Made by a program: the position numbers and the translations under genes. From Yersinia enterocolitica subsp. enterocolitica (GTDB taxonomy: Bacteria > Pseudomonadota > Gammaproteobacteria > Enterobacterales > Enterobacteriaceae): a DNA stretch of 64,000 nt. The notes beneath the pieces were generated by a model that saw only the letters and a program-made list of their open reading frames with translations, was not told the origin of the DNA and ran no database searches. The first letter of the stretch is position 1, and each line of letters opens with the position of its first letter. The stretch lies in contig NZ_LR590469.1 of the NCBI RefSeq assembly GCF_901472495.1, positions 1,612,001 to 1,676,000 on the forward strand, read 5' to 3'. Positions 51,894 through 61,506 of this stretch are shown here, one piece after another.

Positions 51894-53087
51894 TTAGCTA
51901 AATAACTGGCTGATTTTCATCATCAAAAAACCCCAGATGCGGCTGAAGAACCCGCCCTCTTTGACTTCGTTTAATACCACTAATGGGCGCTGATCAATGG
52001 TTTTCCCATTCAGTTGAAAATCAATAGTCCCGACTACCTGATGCTTCGCCAGCGGGGCACGCAACTCAGTCTCATTCAGCTTATAACTGGCTTTCAAATT
52101 CTTCATTTGCCCTTTCGGGATGGTGATAGCAGCATCCTCCGCCACACCCAGTTCAGCTTGTCCAGTGTCACCAAACCATACTTTCTGCGTCACAAAAGGC
52201 TTGGTGGCCTTAATCGGCACCACCGTTTCATAGAAGCGGAATCCCCAGGTCAATAGCTTCTCACTTTCACTGAAACGGACTCTGTCACTGGGTGCGCCTA
52301 GAACAACAGAGATCAAACGCATCGGCCCGTCGGTAGCAGAAGCCACCAGATTATGCCCAGCGCCAGCGGTAAAGCCGGTTTTCATACCATCTACGTTGAG
52401 ATTAGTACTCCATAACAATCGGTTACGGTTAATCTGGCGGATTTTATTAAAGGTAAATTCTTTCTCTTTATGCAATGCATATTCATCTGGAACATCGCGG
52501 ATCAACGCCTGCCCCAATACAGCCATATCATGTGCGGTACTGTACTGACCAGGAGCATCAAGGCCATGCACCGTCATGAAATGGGTGTTATTGAGGCCGA
52601 ACGCTTTAGCGTAATTATTCATCAAGCCAACAAAACTGTCCTGACTACCGGCAATATAATCCGCCAACGCGATACTGGCATCATTACCAGACTGGATCAC
52701 AATACCTTTATTCAAGTCGGACAATTTCACTTGATCGCCCGGTTTCAAAAACATCAATGAGGAGCCGCGCAGTGCCGGGTTACCGGTGGCCCAGGCATCT
52801 TTGCCGACCGTCACTAAATCGTCCGGATGCACTTTACCGGCTTTAATTGCCTGTCCAATCACATAACTGGACATAATTTTTGTCAGGCTGGCCGGGTCAA
52901 GGCGTTGGTCACTGTTCCCTTCTGCCAGCACTTTTCCACTGTTGTAATCCATCAATACATAGGCTTTGGCGTCTATCGCAGGAGCCGCAGGAGAGTCAGC
53001 CGCGTGGGCATAAGGCAGTGCCAAGAGCAACAAACCAGCACTGAAAGTCAGCTTTTTAAGCTTAAACGGGGGAATAAATTTCATCAT
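51894..53087 (-). CDS. dacC: D-alanyl-D-alanine carboxypeptidase DacC (PBP6)
   Basis: 397 residues from ATG 53087 (MMKFIPPFKL). The signal peptide ends at PYAHA (about 29). S67-x-x-K70 (PASLTK), SGN (133-135) and KTG (236-238) are the three active-site motifs. A C-terminal beta domain and amphipathic membrane anchor (IWGFLMMKISQLFS) follow. It trims peptidoglycan pentapeptides at the periplasmic side of the inner membrane. Lies between deoR and gstB as in E. coli. Convergent with sdaB. Confidence 0.92.
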   Translation of the reverse strand: MMKFIPPFKLKKLTFSAGLLLLALPYAHAADSPAAPAIDAKAYVLMDYNSGKVLAEGNSDQRLDPASLTKIMSSYVIGQAIKAGKVHPDDLVTVGKDAWATGNPALRGSSLMFLKPGDQVKLSDLNKGIVIQSGNDASIALADYIAGSQDSFVGLMNNYAKAFGLNNTHFMTVHGLDAPGQYSTAHDMAVLGQALIRDVPDEYALHKEKEFTFNKIRQINRNRLLWSTNLNVDGMKTGFTAGAGHNLVASATDGPMRLISVVLGAPSDRVRFSESEKLLTWGFRFYETVVPIKATKPFVTQKVWFGDTGQAELGVAEDAAITIPKGQMKNLKASYKLNETELRAPLAKHQVVGTIDFQLNGKTIDQRPLVVLNEVKEGGFFSRIWGFLMMKISQLFS

Positions 53088-53503
53088 GAGGTCGCCAGAG
53101 TATCCTTGCAAATAATCGGAAATAAGTGGTATTCCCAGAAAAAACCACTGTCCAATTAGCGAAAAAGTAACGTTTTTTCACTGGTACTGAAATATTAGCT
53201 TAGCCACAAATTAGTACCGTTCTAAATTTATCCCATTGCCGCGCCAATTGGGCATAGTTTTACGTTTTGTTTTGTAAAGAGGCTATTTTTACCCAGTATT
53301 GATGGCTATACGGCTAAACATCTGCCTATCTGAACACCCTTACATCTAAGCACCTAAACGTCTAAAAAACCATAACTATATTCCAAAAAGGAATATAAAC
53401 GGGTTATTTGTTATTTTTAGTGCCTAAGTCGCTAGCGCTATTATCCAGCCGTAGATGGTTAACCGAACTCATTCGGTTAACTCAATTTTTACTGGAGTCA
53501 ATA
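53088..53503. other. Divergent dacC / cystathionine beta-synthase promoter region (416 bp)
   Basis: No gene was found. It must contain promoters for dacC (left) and the transsulfuration pair (right). It contains short repeats of CTAAACATCTGCC / CTAAACGTCTAA type (53314-53368) and TTCCAAAAAGGAATAT, a small dyad at 53381. No recognisable CysB or MetJ array. Confidence 0.5.
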
Positions 53504-54871
53504 ATGGCTATCCCACGCTCGGTGCTTGATCTTATCGGCCACACCCCCCTGTTGGAACTGACCCGCTTTGATACCGGCCCATGCCAATTATTTGTGAAAT
53601 TGGAAAACCAAAACCCTGGGGGTTCGATTAAAGACCGTGTTGCACTCTCCATGATTGAACAGGCAGAAAGTGACGGTCTGCTGCAACCCGGCGGCACTAT
53701 TATTGAAGCCACCGCAGGGAATACCGGCCTTGGCTTGGCGCTGGTTGCCGCACTAAAGGGCTATAAGCTGATACTGGTGGTGCCGGATAAAATGAGCCAA
53801 GAGAAGATTTTCCATCTGCGCGCATTAGGCGCGCAAGTGCTGCTAACCCGCTCTGATGTGGGTAAAGGCCATCCCGCTTATTATCAGGACTATGCTCTGC
53901 GGTTGGCGCAGGAGACCCCGGGTTCTTTCTATATTGATCAGTTCAATAATCCGGCCAACCCCGCAGCTCACCGTACCTCAACCGGCCCGGAACTGTGGCA
54001 GCAGATGGGCGAACAAATCGATGCCATCGTAGTGGGTGTGGGTTCCAGCGGCACGCTGAGCGGCCTGAGTCACTATTTCTCCGAAGTTTCACCGACAACT
54101 GAATTTGTGCTGGCTGATCCAGCGGGTTCCATTTTGGCGGATTTCGTTGATAGCGACCGCATTGGTGATGCCGGTAGTTGGCTGGTCGAAGGGATTGGCG
54201 AGGACTTTATTCCGCCGCTGAGTAACTTCTCCCAGGTGAAAAAATCCTATCGTATTGATGATGCTGAAGCATTCAGCACCGCGCGCACCCTGTTACGCGA
54301 AGAAGGTGTATTGGCTGGCTCCTCAACCGGCACCTTGCTGGCCGCCGCATTGCGCTATTGCCGTGAACAAACCACGGCTAAGCGAGTGGTGACCTTTGTC
54401 TGCGACAGCGGCAATAAATATCTGTCCAAAATGTTCAATGACTACTGGTTACTGGAGCAGGGGCTACTGAGCAAACCTCAACTGGGTGATTTACGTGATT
54501 ACATCACTTATAGCCATGAGGATGGCGCGACTATTTCTGTCTCGCCAGAAGATACCTTAGCCGTCGCTCATGCCCGCATGCGCCTGTACGACATTTCCCA
54601 ATTACCAGTATTAGACGGCGAAAAGGTGGTTGGATTAATCGACGAATGGGACTTGCTGAACGCGGTGCAAGCCGATGCTTCCCATTTCAAACACCCTGTC
54701 AGCAGCGCGATGACGCGTCAGGTCAAGACTTTACAGAAAGAGGCCGATTACCGCTCTTTACTGACGACCTTTAATGATGGCCATGTCGCGGTGGTGCTGG
54801 ATGGAGAGCGATTCCTCGGCCTGATTACCCGTACCGATGTTTTGAATACCTGGCGTCAAAAGCTGGCTTAA
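53504..54871 (+). CDS. Cystathionine beta-synthase (PLP enzyme with CBS domains)
   Basis: 455 residues from ATG 53504 (MAIPRSVLDLIGHTPLLELT), preceded by TGGAGT; the open frame extends 32 codons upstream without family similarity. The fold type II PLP enzyme has Lys43 in GGSIKDRV, the TAGNTGLGL substrate loop (about 74-82) and GVGSSGTLSG phosphate loop. Two CBS domains (about 335-450) follow. It condenses homocysteine with serine to cystathionine, the first step of reverse transsulfuration, and pairs with the gene 25 bp downstream. E. coli lacks this route. Confidence 0.88.
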   Translation: MAIPRSVLDLIGHTPLLELTRFDTGPCQLFVKLENQNPGGSIKDRVALSMIEQAESDGLLQPGGTIIEATAGNTGLGLALVAALKGYKLILVVPDKMSQEKIFHLRALGAQVLLTRSDVGKGHPAYYQDYALRLAQETPGSFYIDQFNNPANPAAHRTSTGPELWQQMGEQIDAIVVGVGSSGTLSGLSHYFSEVSPTTEFVLADPAGSILADFVDSDRIGDAGSWLVEGIGEDFIPPLSNFSQVKKSYRIDDAEAFSTARTLLREEGVLAGSSTGTLLAAALRYCREQTTAKRVVTFVCDSGNKYLSKMFNDYWLLEQGLLSKPQLGDLRDYITYSHEDGATISVSPEDTLAVAHARMRLYDISQLPVLDGEKVVGLIDEWDLLNAVQADASHFKHPVSSAMTRQVKTLQKEADYRSLLTTFNDGHVAVVLDGERFLGLITRTDVLNTWRQKLA

Positions 54872-54896
54872 TCTTCTCTTATTAAGGATTTCTATC

Positions 54897-56042
54897 ATGG
54901 CAAAGTTCGATACCTTAACCGTCCATGCCGGTTATACCCCAGACAGCACCGGTGCAGTGATGCCCGCAATTTATGCGACATCCACTTTCGCACAACCAGC
55001 CCCCGGCGAGCACACCGGGTATGAATATTCCCGCAGTGGTAACCCGACACGCACCGCACTGGAAAAAGCGATTGCAGAATTAGAAGGCGGCATTCGTGGT
55101 TATGCTTTTGCTTCTGGCTTAGCCGCCTGTTCGACCGTTCTGGAACTGCTGGATCAAGGTAGTCATATCATTGCTGTGGATGATTTATACGGCGGCACCT
55201 ACCGTCTGCTGGAGAAAGTGCGCAGCCGCACTGCTGGTTTGCGAGTCACTTATGTCTCACCTGCGGATACCGCTGCCTTAGAACAGGCCATTTTACCTGA
55301 CACCAAAATGATCTGGGTGGAGACGCCAACTAACCCATTGTTAAAATTGGCGGATCTGACAGCGATTGCGGCTATTGCCAAGAAACATCGATTGATTAGT
55401 GTGGCAGACAACACCTTTGCCTCTCCTTATATTCAGCGCCCACTGGATTTAGGATTTGATATTGTGGTGCATTCAGCCACCAAATACCTGAATGGTCACT
55501 CAGATGTCGTCGCGGGTGTCGCGGCGGTAGGCAATAACCCTGAATTGGCCGAACAATTAGGCTTTTTACATAATGCCGTCGGCGGGATTTTAGACCCGTT
55601 CAGTAGCTTCCTGACATTGCGCGGTTTACGAACTTTGGCTTTACGTATGGCGCGACATAATGATAGCGCCCAGCGCATTGCCGAATGGCTTGAACAGCAG
55701 CCGCAAGTGGAAAATGTGTATTACCCGGGGCTAAAAAGCCACCCGCAACACGCGCTGGCAGCCAAACAGATGGCCGGTTTTGGCGGCATGATTTCAGTGC
55801 GATTGAAAGGCGATGATGAGTTCGCCCGCGCTGTTATTAAGCGCTCACATTTGTTTACGCTGGCCGAAAGCCTCGGTGGGGTTGAAAGCTTAATCAGCCA
55901 GCCCTACAGCATGACTCATGCCTCAATCCCACTGGAAACGCGCTTAAAACATGGAATTACTCCACAACTATTGCGTTTATCCGTTGGAATTGAAGACACC
56001 GAAGACTTGATTGCAGACTTAGACCAAGCGCTGAACGGCTAA
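54897..56042 (+). CDS. Cystathionine gamma-lyase (PLP, Cys/Met metabolism family)
   Basis: 381 residues. Cys_Met_Meta_PP fold type I enzyme: the pyridoxal lysine is K196 in VVHSATKYLNGHSD. The conserved GYEYSRSGNPTR, FASGLAA and WVETPTNPLL segments bind cofactor and substrate. The operon with cystathionine beta-synthase supports gamma-lyase (cysteine from cystathionine) rather than MetB. A perfect 13-bp hairpin follows 15 nt behind the stop. Ribosome site AAGGAT precedes ATG. Confidence 0.87.
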   Translation: MAKFDTLTVHAGYTPDSTGAVMPAIYATSTFAQPAPGEHTGYEYSRSGNPTRTALEKAIAELEGGIRGYAFASGLAACSTVLELLDQGSHIIAVDDLYGGTYRLLEKVRSRTAGLRVTYVSPADTAALEQAILPDTKMIWVETPTNPLLKLADLTAIAAIAKKHRLISVADNTFASPYIQRPLDLGFDIVVHSATKYLNGHSDVVAGVAAVGNNPELAEQLGFLHNAVGGILDPFSSFLTLRGLRTLALRMARHNDSAQRIAEWLEQQPQVENVYYPGLKSHPQHALAAKQMAGFGGMISVRLKGDDEFARAVIKRSHLFTLAESLGGVESLISQPYSMTHASIPLETRLKHGITPQLLRLSVGIEDTEDLIADLDQALNG

Positions 56043-56057
56043 GGTTTAATCAGACAA

Positions 56058-56090
56058 ATACGGTAGGAATGAATTATATTCCTACCGTAT
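56058..56090. terminator. Perfect 13-bp hairpin between convergent genes
   Basis: ATACGGTAGGAAT pairs with ATTCCTACCGTAT around GAATTAT. It lies between the lyase gene (plus) and metI-like gene (minus); no long U-run, so terminator function is likely but not certain. Confidence 0.6.
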
Positions 56091-56139
56091 CAGACAGAGA
56101 AGATAAGAAAGTGGTTAAGCAAAGAGTAAGGAGTAAAAG

Positions 56140-56811
56140 TTAGCGCCGATGAGCTAATGACCTAACCCAGCGGTCACCCAAGCTTTGTACGCCTTGTACT
56201 AAAATAACTAATATGACTAATGTTGCGACCATCACTTCATTATTAAATCGCTGATAACCATAGCGAATAGCCAAGTCTCCTAACCCTCCGCCACCAATGA
56301 CACCCGCCATGGATGAGAACCCCACCAGCATCACCACGGTTAAGGTAATTCCGGCTAATAAGGCCGGTAATGCTTCCGGTAATAACACTTTTTGAATCAC
56401 ATGCCGCGCCGAACCGCCCATCGAGAGAATGGCTTCAATCCGCCCTTTATCCACTTCATCCAGCGCCGCCTCGACCACTCGGGCAAAAAACGGAATAGCC
56501 CCTAAGGTGATAGGGACAATAGCGGCAGTGCTGCCCAGAGTGGTGCCGATAATCCAACGGGTAATGGGGATCAGCGCAATAAGCAATACCACAAAAGGCA
56601 TTGAACGCCCCAGATTCACCATTGCCCCGATCAATGTATTCACGCGGGGAGCAGGTAGCACCCCATTCGGGCGTGAAACAAATAATAAGACGCCCAATGG
56701 CAGGCCAATCAATATCGTGAAAAAGGTGGCGATCACCACCATATAGATAGTTTCACCGGTCGCATTGGCGACCAATTCCAGCAGATCCTGCCAACTCATG
56801 CCACTGTTCAT
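56140..56811 (-). CDS. MetI-like ABC transporter permease
   Basis: 223 residues, five or six spans. The MetI loop motif EAILSMGGSARHVIQKVLLP (about 125-144) and RSMPFVVLLIALIP (about 69-82) are typical of methionine-type permeases. It forms the channel of the importer coded with the two next genes; the gene start overlaps the ATPase stop by 4 bp. Because the cluster adjoins the transsulfuration pair it may move methionine, cystine or an organosulfur substrate; specificity is not shown by sequence. Confidence 0.88.
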   Translation of the reverse strand: MNSGMSWQDLLELVANATGETIYMVVIATFFTILIGLPLGVLLFVSRPNGVLPAPRVNTLIGAMVNLGRSMPFVVLLIALIPITRWIIGTTLGSTAAIVPITLGAIPFFARVVEAALDEVDKGRIEAILSMGGSARHVIQKVLLPEALPALLAGITLTVVMLVGFSSMAGVIGGGGLGDLAIRYGYQRFNNEVMVATLVILVILVQGVQSLGDRWVRSLAHRR

Positions 56812-57794
56812 ATCAGTTCTGCCCTCACACCGCGCTCATTTAGAAATTGTAAGACTTCAGCTAAATTCAACCCGCCGTCTGGGTGGCTGAAATCAACTTG
56901 TAAACGCCCGACCCGTTGACCACCAATCGATTCGACGCCGCCTCCGAGCAGAGTGACCCCGACCGCATGACGTTGCGCCAATTCACTGAGTACCGGCGAG
57001 GCCGAGACGGTATCAAAGAAAGTCAGCTCCGCCACCGGCGCGCCGGATAGTGATGCCGGGCCACGTGCAGGCAGCAGTGAGCGCCCCAGACGAGAGTGAG
57101 GTGAAGAGAGTAAATCGGCTATCGCACCGGTTTCAACCACCCGCCCACGTTCCAGTAAGGCAGCAGTATCACAGATAGATTTCACCACATCCAACTCATG
57201 GGTAATCAGCACAATGGTTAACCCCAGTTGGCGATTAATATCACTGAGCAGCGCCAATATCGAAGCGGTAGTTTCAGGATCCAACGCACTGGTGGCTTCA
57301 TCAGATAACAGATAGGACGGCTTAGCCGCCAGCGCTCTGGCAATGCCGACCCGCTGCTTTTGCCCCCCGGATAGCTGCGAGGGAAAAGCATGGGCTTTAT
57401 CGCCCAATCCGACTAAATCCAATAGATCTGCCACGCGAGTTTGGCGTTGTGCTTTCGGCATACCAATAATTTCCAATCCAACAGCAATGTTGTCCCATAC
57501 GTTACGTGAATGGAGTAAGTGGAAATTCTGGAAGATCATGCCGATATTCTGCCGTTGCAGGCGTAATTCGCGATCAGAAAGTGTGGTTAACTCGCGGCCA
57601 TCCACTTGAATACGGCCCGAAGTGGGCCGTTCCAGTAAATTCAAGCAGCGGATTAAGGTACTTTTACCCGCCCCGCTGCGGCCAATAATACCGAACACCG
57701 AGCCGGTCGGGATCTCCAGTGAGACCTCCTCCAGGGCCACCATCGGCAGCCCCCCTTGCGTGTAGGTTTTACTCAGGCGTTCGATGCTAATCAT
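56808..57794 (-). CDS. MetN-like ABC transporter ATPase
   Basis: 328 residues. Walker A GRSGAGKST (38-46), signature LSGGQKQRVGIARALA and Walker B YLLSDEATSALD are intact. The C-terminal NIL-like regulatory domain (about 250-328) is present, as in MetN, where it binds methionine for feedback inhibition. It overlaps metI-like and metQ-like genes by 4 bp on both sides, so the three are coupled. This may be a second copy beside the usual metNIQ. Confidence 0.9.
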   Translation of the reverse strand: MISIERLSKTYTQGGLPMVALEEVSLEIPTGSVFGIIGRSGAGKSTLIRCLNLLERPTSGRIQVDGRELTTLSDRELRLQRQNIGMIFQNFHLLHSRNVWDNIAVGLEIIGMPKAQRQTRVADLLDLVGLGDKAHAFPSQLSGGQKQRVGIARALAAKPSYLLSDEATSALDPETTASILALLSDINRQLGLTIVLITHELDVVKSICDTAALLERGRVVETGAIADLLSSPHSRLGRSLLPARGPASLSGAPVAELTFFDTVSASPVLSELAQRHAVGVTLLGGGVESIGGQRVGRLQVDFSHPDGGLNLAEVLQFLNERGVRAELI

Positions 57795-58636
57795 GATTTG
57801 ATGCCTGCCACCGGGATAACAGAACCGGCATATTTTTCAGTGATAAACTTGGCCACTTCCGGTGACTGCAAGTCTTTCGCCAACTGTTTGATACGCGGGT
57901 CATTTTCCAGCGCAGGTGTGGTTACCAGAATATTGGCATAAGGGTTGCCAGCAGCCTTCTCCAGCCCCAATGCATCTTTGGCCGGGTTCAAACCCGCTTC
58001 CAGTGCATAGTTACCATTGATCACTGCCAAATCAACATCATCCAGAGAGCGAGGGATCTGCGGTGATTCAATTTCGAGAATTTTCAGATGTTTTGGATTG
58101 CTGGCAATATCCTTAGGTGTTGCCTGATTTTTCGCCGGATCGGTAAAGCCCGGTTTTAAGGTGATCAATCCTTGATCTTGTAATAAATAGAGCGCACGGC
58201 TGAGGTTAGTGACGTTATTCGGTACGGCAACAGTGCCCTTATCTGGCACATCAGCAAAGGTTTTATGTTTATGAGAATAGACACCCAAGGGTTCAATATG
58301 CACCGTGGCAGCAACGGCAAACTTCTGCCCCAGCGCTTGCTCTTGAGAATGCAGGTACGGAACATGCTGGAAGTAGTTAGCGTCCACATCGCCATGCGCT
58401 AACAGCTCATTCGAGTTAACGCCATTGGGGATTTCAATGACTTTCAGGTTCAACGACGGGTCTAGCTTTTGCACGAATTGCAGAATTTCTGCATGAGGAA
58501 CCGGATCGGCCGCAACCCGTAAGGCTTCGGCAGCCTGGGCCGATAAAGTAAAAGTAGAGGTCAGTGCAGTCAATACTGCGGCGCGAACCAAGCCAGAAAT
58601 GCGTGTTTTAGTCATCATTGTCTTTGTCATAATCAT
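57791..58636 (-). CDS. MetQ/NlpA-family substrate-binding protein, non-lipidated
   Basis: 281 residues. Family motifs: LRVAADPVPHAEILQF at the mature start and DANYFQHVPYLHSQEQALG (about 95-113). The signal peptide ends LSAQAAEA, a signal peptidase I site without a lipobox cysteine, so it would be soluble in the periplasm, whereas MetQ is a lipoprotein. The start is one of three nearby ATGs (58636, 58630 or 58618). It brings the substrate to the MetNI-like complex. Confidence 0.85.
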   Translation of the reverse strand: MIMTKTMMTKTRISGLVRAAVLTALTSTFTLSAQAAEALRVAADPVPHAEILQFVQKLDPSLNLKVIEIPNGVNSNELLAHGDVDANYFQHVPYLHSQEQALGQKFAVAATVHIEPLGVYSHKHKTFADVPDKGTVAVPNNVTNLSRALYLLQDQGLITLKPGFTDPAKNQATPKDIASNPKHLKILEIESPQIPRSLDDVDLAVINGNYALEAGLNPAKDALGLEKAAGNPYANILVTTPALENDPRIKQLAKDLQSPEVAKFITEKYAGSVIPVAGIKS

Positions 58637-58667
58637 TATCCCAAAAATAAGTTTTTATAATTTAATA

Positions 58668-59735
58668 TTAATAAGCTGTGCTAGCTTCTGCTGATGGTGT
58701 GACCACTTCTGGATAAAATTTTGCGGCAACATCCGGGTGAGAGCGCAACCGCCCTTTGAGATAATTAAGCCCCACATCACGGAACAGTGGATTATCGGGG
58801 TCGCTCGCCGGGCCACGGGCTTCAGCGGCCAGTTCTGCGGTTAATGGATACAACGGAACCACTGCATCCAGACGGGCACCGAGGAAAAAGGCAATCGATA
58901 AGCGGTCAGTCCCCGCCGGTGGGGTTTCGACCCGATGTACCGTGGCACGCAGATAACCATTACTGGCCAACTCCAGCAGTTCACCGATATTGACCACAAA
59001 GGTATCCGGCCGTGGCACGGCATCAATCCAGCGCCCCTCTTCCACTTCGACCTGCAAGCCGCGTTGCTGGTCTTGCAATAAAAAGCTGAGGAAACCTGAG
59101 TCTTTATGCGCGCCGACGCCCTGCCCGCTTTGAGTGGTTTCTCTCCCCGGATAGCGAATCAATTTGATATGTTCGTTGGGCTTATCGCCATACAACTCAT
59201 CAAAGGCGTTTTCATCCAGATTCAATGACAAAGCAAAGGCGCGCAGTAAACGCAAAGCCATACCCGTCATTTCGCGCTGCCATTGCAATAAGGTCGGTTT
59301 TAATTCGGGCAGTGCTTCAGGCCACTGGTTTGGGCCTTGTAACCGCGCCCAACTCGGGGTGCCGGATGTTTGAGGTAATGGCGTACGCTCAGCACCGATA
59401 TCAAACTGTTCACGCCAATCTGGCTGACCACGAGTGAGTTCTGAGGCCGCGCGATTGTAGCCACGAAAATGCGGTGAGCGCACCATAGCAACCGCCAGTT
59501 TCTCTTCATCAGGCAGAGCAAAGAATTCACGTGATAAGGTTTGGATTTGCTGTAATAACGCGGGGTCAATGCCATGTCCGGTCAGATAAAAGAATCCAAT
59601 ATCTCGCGCGGCATGGCGTAAAGCGTCTAAGAATGCCTGACGTTCAGTTTCACTGCCATTGAGCAATGAAAGATCCAATAAAGGTAATGTATCTGCATTA
59701 ACTGGCGATTGACTGCTTAAGTGTTGGTGACTCAT
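58668..59735 (-). CDS. 2-oxoglutarate/Fe(II)-dependent oxygenase, isopenicillin-N-synthase-like
   Basis: 355 residues. DIOX_N domain (about 17-130, PLLDLSLLNGSE, DIGFFYLTGHGID) and the jelly-roll core with HxD in GAHKDSGFLSF, distal His in ATVHRVETPP and RxS in DRLSIAFFLG. All Fe and co-substrate ligands are present. It lies 31 bp upstream of the metQ-like gene, apparently first in the operon, so it probably oxidises an imported sulfur compound or amino acid. The substrate is unknown. Confidence 0.85.
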   Translation of the reverse strand: MSHQHLSSQSPVNADTLPLLDLSLLNGSETERQAFLDALRHAARDIGFFYLTGHGIDPALLQQIQTLSREFFALPDEEKLAVAMVRSPHFRGYNRAASELTRGQPDWREQFDIGAERTPLPQTSGTPSWARLQGPNQWPEALPELKPTLLQWQREMTGMALRLLRAFALSLNLDENAFDELYGDKPNEHIKLIRYPGRETTQSGQGVGAHKDSGFLSFLLQDQQRGLQVEVEEGRWIDAVPRPDTFVVNIGELLELASNGYLRATVHRVETPPAGTDRLSIAFFLGARLDAVVPLYPLTAELAAEARGPASDPDNPLFRDVGLNYLKGRLRSHPDVAAKFYPEVVTPSAEASTAY

Positions 59736-60195
59736 TTTTCACTCCAGGATGTTCAGTGGGCTGCTTTTTTTGCTCAGAACCAATGAAAACTGGACAACCA
59801 TACAAACGAATAATCAGCATATTTAGCTCCTGAGCCGTGGGGTGAAAGTAGGCAGACGACAACACTCTCTATTTGGCTTGAGCGGCAAACCAAGATGGTT
59901 TTTAACCATAAGAAGCATTTTTAAGAGCGTTCTCGACCAGATACTTAACAATCTATATCTAAACGATATAAATAATTAACACCGAAATTCAGCGGCACAC
60001 CAATATCAATCCGTTCTATGTTATTTCTTTCATTATTTTGTCTTATTTGGCCGCTACGCTGATTTGCTTTCCTATTTGGGTGGAAAGTATTAGGTTAGCT
60101 ATTAATAGCCGCTACTTAGGTGGGTAATGATCAATGTCCAGCACCAGTACTGTTAAGTTTCACTTCAATCGCGTTGCCTACCTGGAGGTGGCTTA
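59736..60195. other. Divergent intergenic region (460 bp)
   Basis: It holds the promoter of the leftward oxygenase/importer operon and, near 60185, GGAGGTGG as the ribosome site for the HAD gene. A TATATCTAAACGATATA dyad (59950-59966) is the only notable structure and may be an operator. No gene was seen. Confidence 0.5.
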
Positions 60196-60855
60196 ATGGA
60201 TTTGGCCTTGTTTGATCTCGATGAAACGCTGATAAGTGATGACAGTTCTGGCTTGTGGCTACGCTGGCTGGTTGATCAAGGGCTTGCCCCTCAGGAACTG
60301 GCTGAGCAAGAGCAATATTTAATGAAGCAGTATTATCAAGGGAGCCTGTCGATGTCTTGTTATATGGAGTCGACCTTGTCACCCTTGGTGGGCAAACATA
60401 CGGCTGAAGTGGGTGGTTGGGTTGAGCGTTTTATTGAGCGCGACATTTTACCTCGTGTGTATCCGCAAGCCAGAAAGCTCATGAACTGGCACCGTAATCG
60501 TGGTGATTGCATCGTCATTATTTCAGCCACCGGCGAACATTTAGTTACGCCGATTGCACAACAACTCTCGGCCAATGCGGCATTATCTATCGGGGTAGAG
60601 GTAGAAAATAGCCGCTATACCGGCAAGACTTATGGAACGCTGACTTACCGCGAAGGTAAAGTTGAGCGGCTAAAACAGTGGCTCACCGAGTCGCCCCAAT
60701 TAGATTTCCAGCGCAGCTATGGTTACAGTGATTCCATCAATGACAAGCCATTATTGGAGTATGTTGATCGTGCTGCGGTGATCAATCCGGGTACTGAATT
60801 GGTGGACTTGGCGATTCTACATCACTGGGATATCCACCATTGGCAACGGCGTTAA
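60196..60855 (+). CDS. HAD-IB family phosphatase
   Basis: 219 residues. Motif I FDLDETLISDD (nucleophile Asp7), motif II VIISATGEH, lysine in GKVERLKQW and motif IV YGYSDSINDKPLLE place it in HAD subfamily IB (SerB/CicA-like), which hydrolyse small phosphate esters in the cytoplasm. GGAGGTGG supplies a strong ribosome site. The gstB gene follows after 18 bp, so they are likely cotranscribed. The substrate cannot be predicted. Confidence 0.85.
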   Translation: MDLALFDLDETLISDDSSGLWLRWLVDQGLAPQELAEQEQYLMKQYYQGSLSMSCYMESTLSPLVGKHTAEVGGWVERFIERDILPRVYPQARKLMNWHRNRGDCIVIISATGEHLVTPIAQQLSANAALSIGVEVENSRYTGKTYGTLTYREGKVERLKQWLTESPQLDFQRSYGYSDSINDKPLLEYVDRAAVINPGTELVDLAILHHWDIHHWQRR

Positions 60856-60873
60856 ACAAGATGGGAGTTTGAT

Positions 60874-61494
60874 ATGCTGACGGTTTGGGGTCGGAATAAT
60901 TCGACCAATGTCAAAAAAGTGCTGTGGTGTCTGGAAGAGTTGGGAGTCAGTTATGAGCGCGTAGATGTTGGCGGGCAATATGGCAAATTGAACGATCCAT
61001 TATATCGCTCACTCAACCCCAATGGTTTGATCCCTTGCCTGCAAGATGGCGATTTTATTCTGTGGGAATCTAACACTATTGTGCGCTATCTCGCGGCACA
61101 ATATGGCGATAATGCACTTTATCTGCCTGAGGCAAAGCAGCGGGCGGCCGCTGAAAAATGGATGGATTGGGCGACATCCAGTGTAGTGGAACCGTTTAAA
61201 GCAGTGTTTATCGGGTTGGTACGTACTGCGCCGGAATTACAAGATAAGGCCAAAATTGCTCACGGCATTGATCAACTGAATGCATTAATGACGATTGCAG
61301 ATGAAGCTCTCAGCAAACAAACTTATCTTTCTGGCGATAAATTCGGTATCGGCGATATTCCATTAGGCTGCCTGGCTTATGCCTGGTTCAATTTACCCAT
61401 TGAGCGCCCAGAATTGCCGCACTTACAGCGATGGTACCAAAGCCTGACCCATAGAGCCGCCTTCCAGAAAGTCATTGATATTGGTTTAAGCTAA
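60874..61494 (+). CDS. gstB: Glutathione S-transferase GstB
   Basis: 206 residues. The N-terminal thioredoxin-like domain LTVWGRNNSTNVKKVLWCLE and NPNGLIPCLQDG, ILWESNTIVRYL are close to E. coli GstB (YliJ, 208 aa); helical C-terminal domain FGIGDIPLG. It conjugates glutathione to electrophiles in the cytoplasm. In E. coli it lies directly beside dacC; here the sulfur block separates them. AGATGGGAG precedes the start. Confidence 0.87.
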   Translation: MLTVWGRNNSTNVKKVLWCLEELGVSYERVDVGGQYGKLNDPLYRSLNPNGLIPCLQDGDFILWESNTIVRYLAAQYGDNALYLPEAKQRAAAEKWMDWATSSVVEPFKAVFIGLVRTAPELQDKAKIAHGIDQLNALMTIADEALSKQTYLSGDKFGIGDIPLGCLAYAWFNLPIERPELPHLQRWYQSLTHRAAFQKVIDIGLS

Positions 61495-61506
61495 TTAAAT
61501 AGGGGT

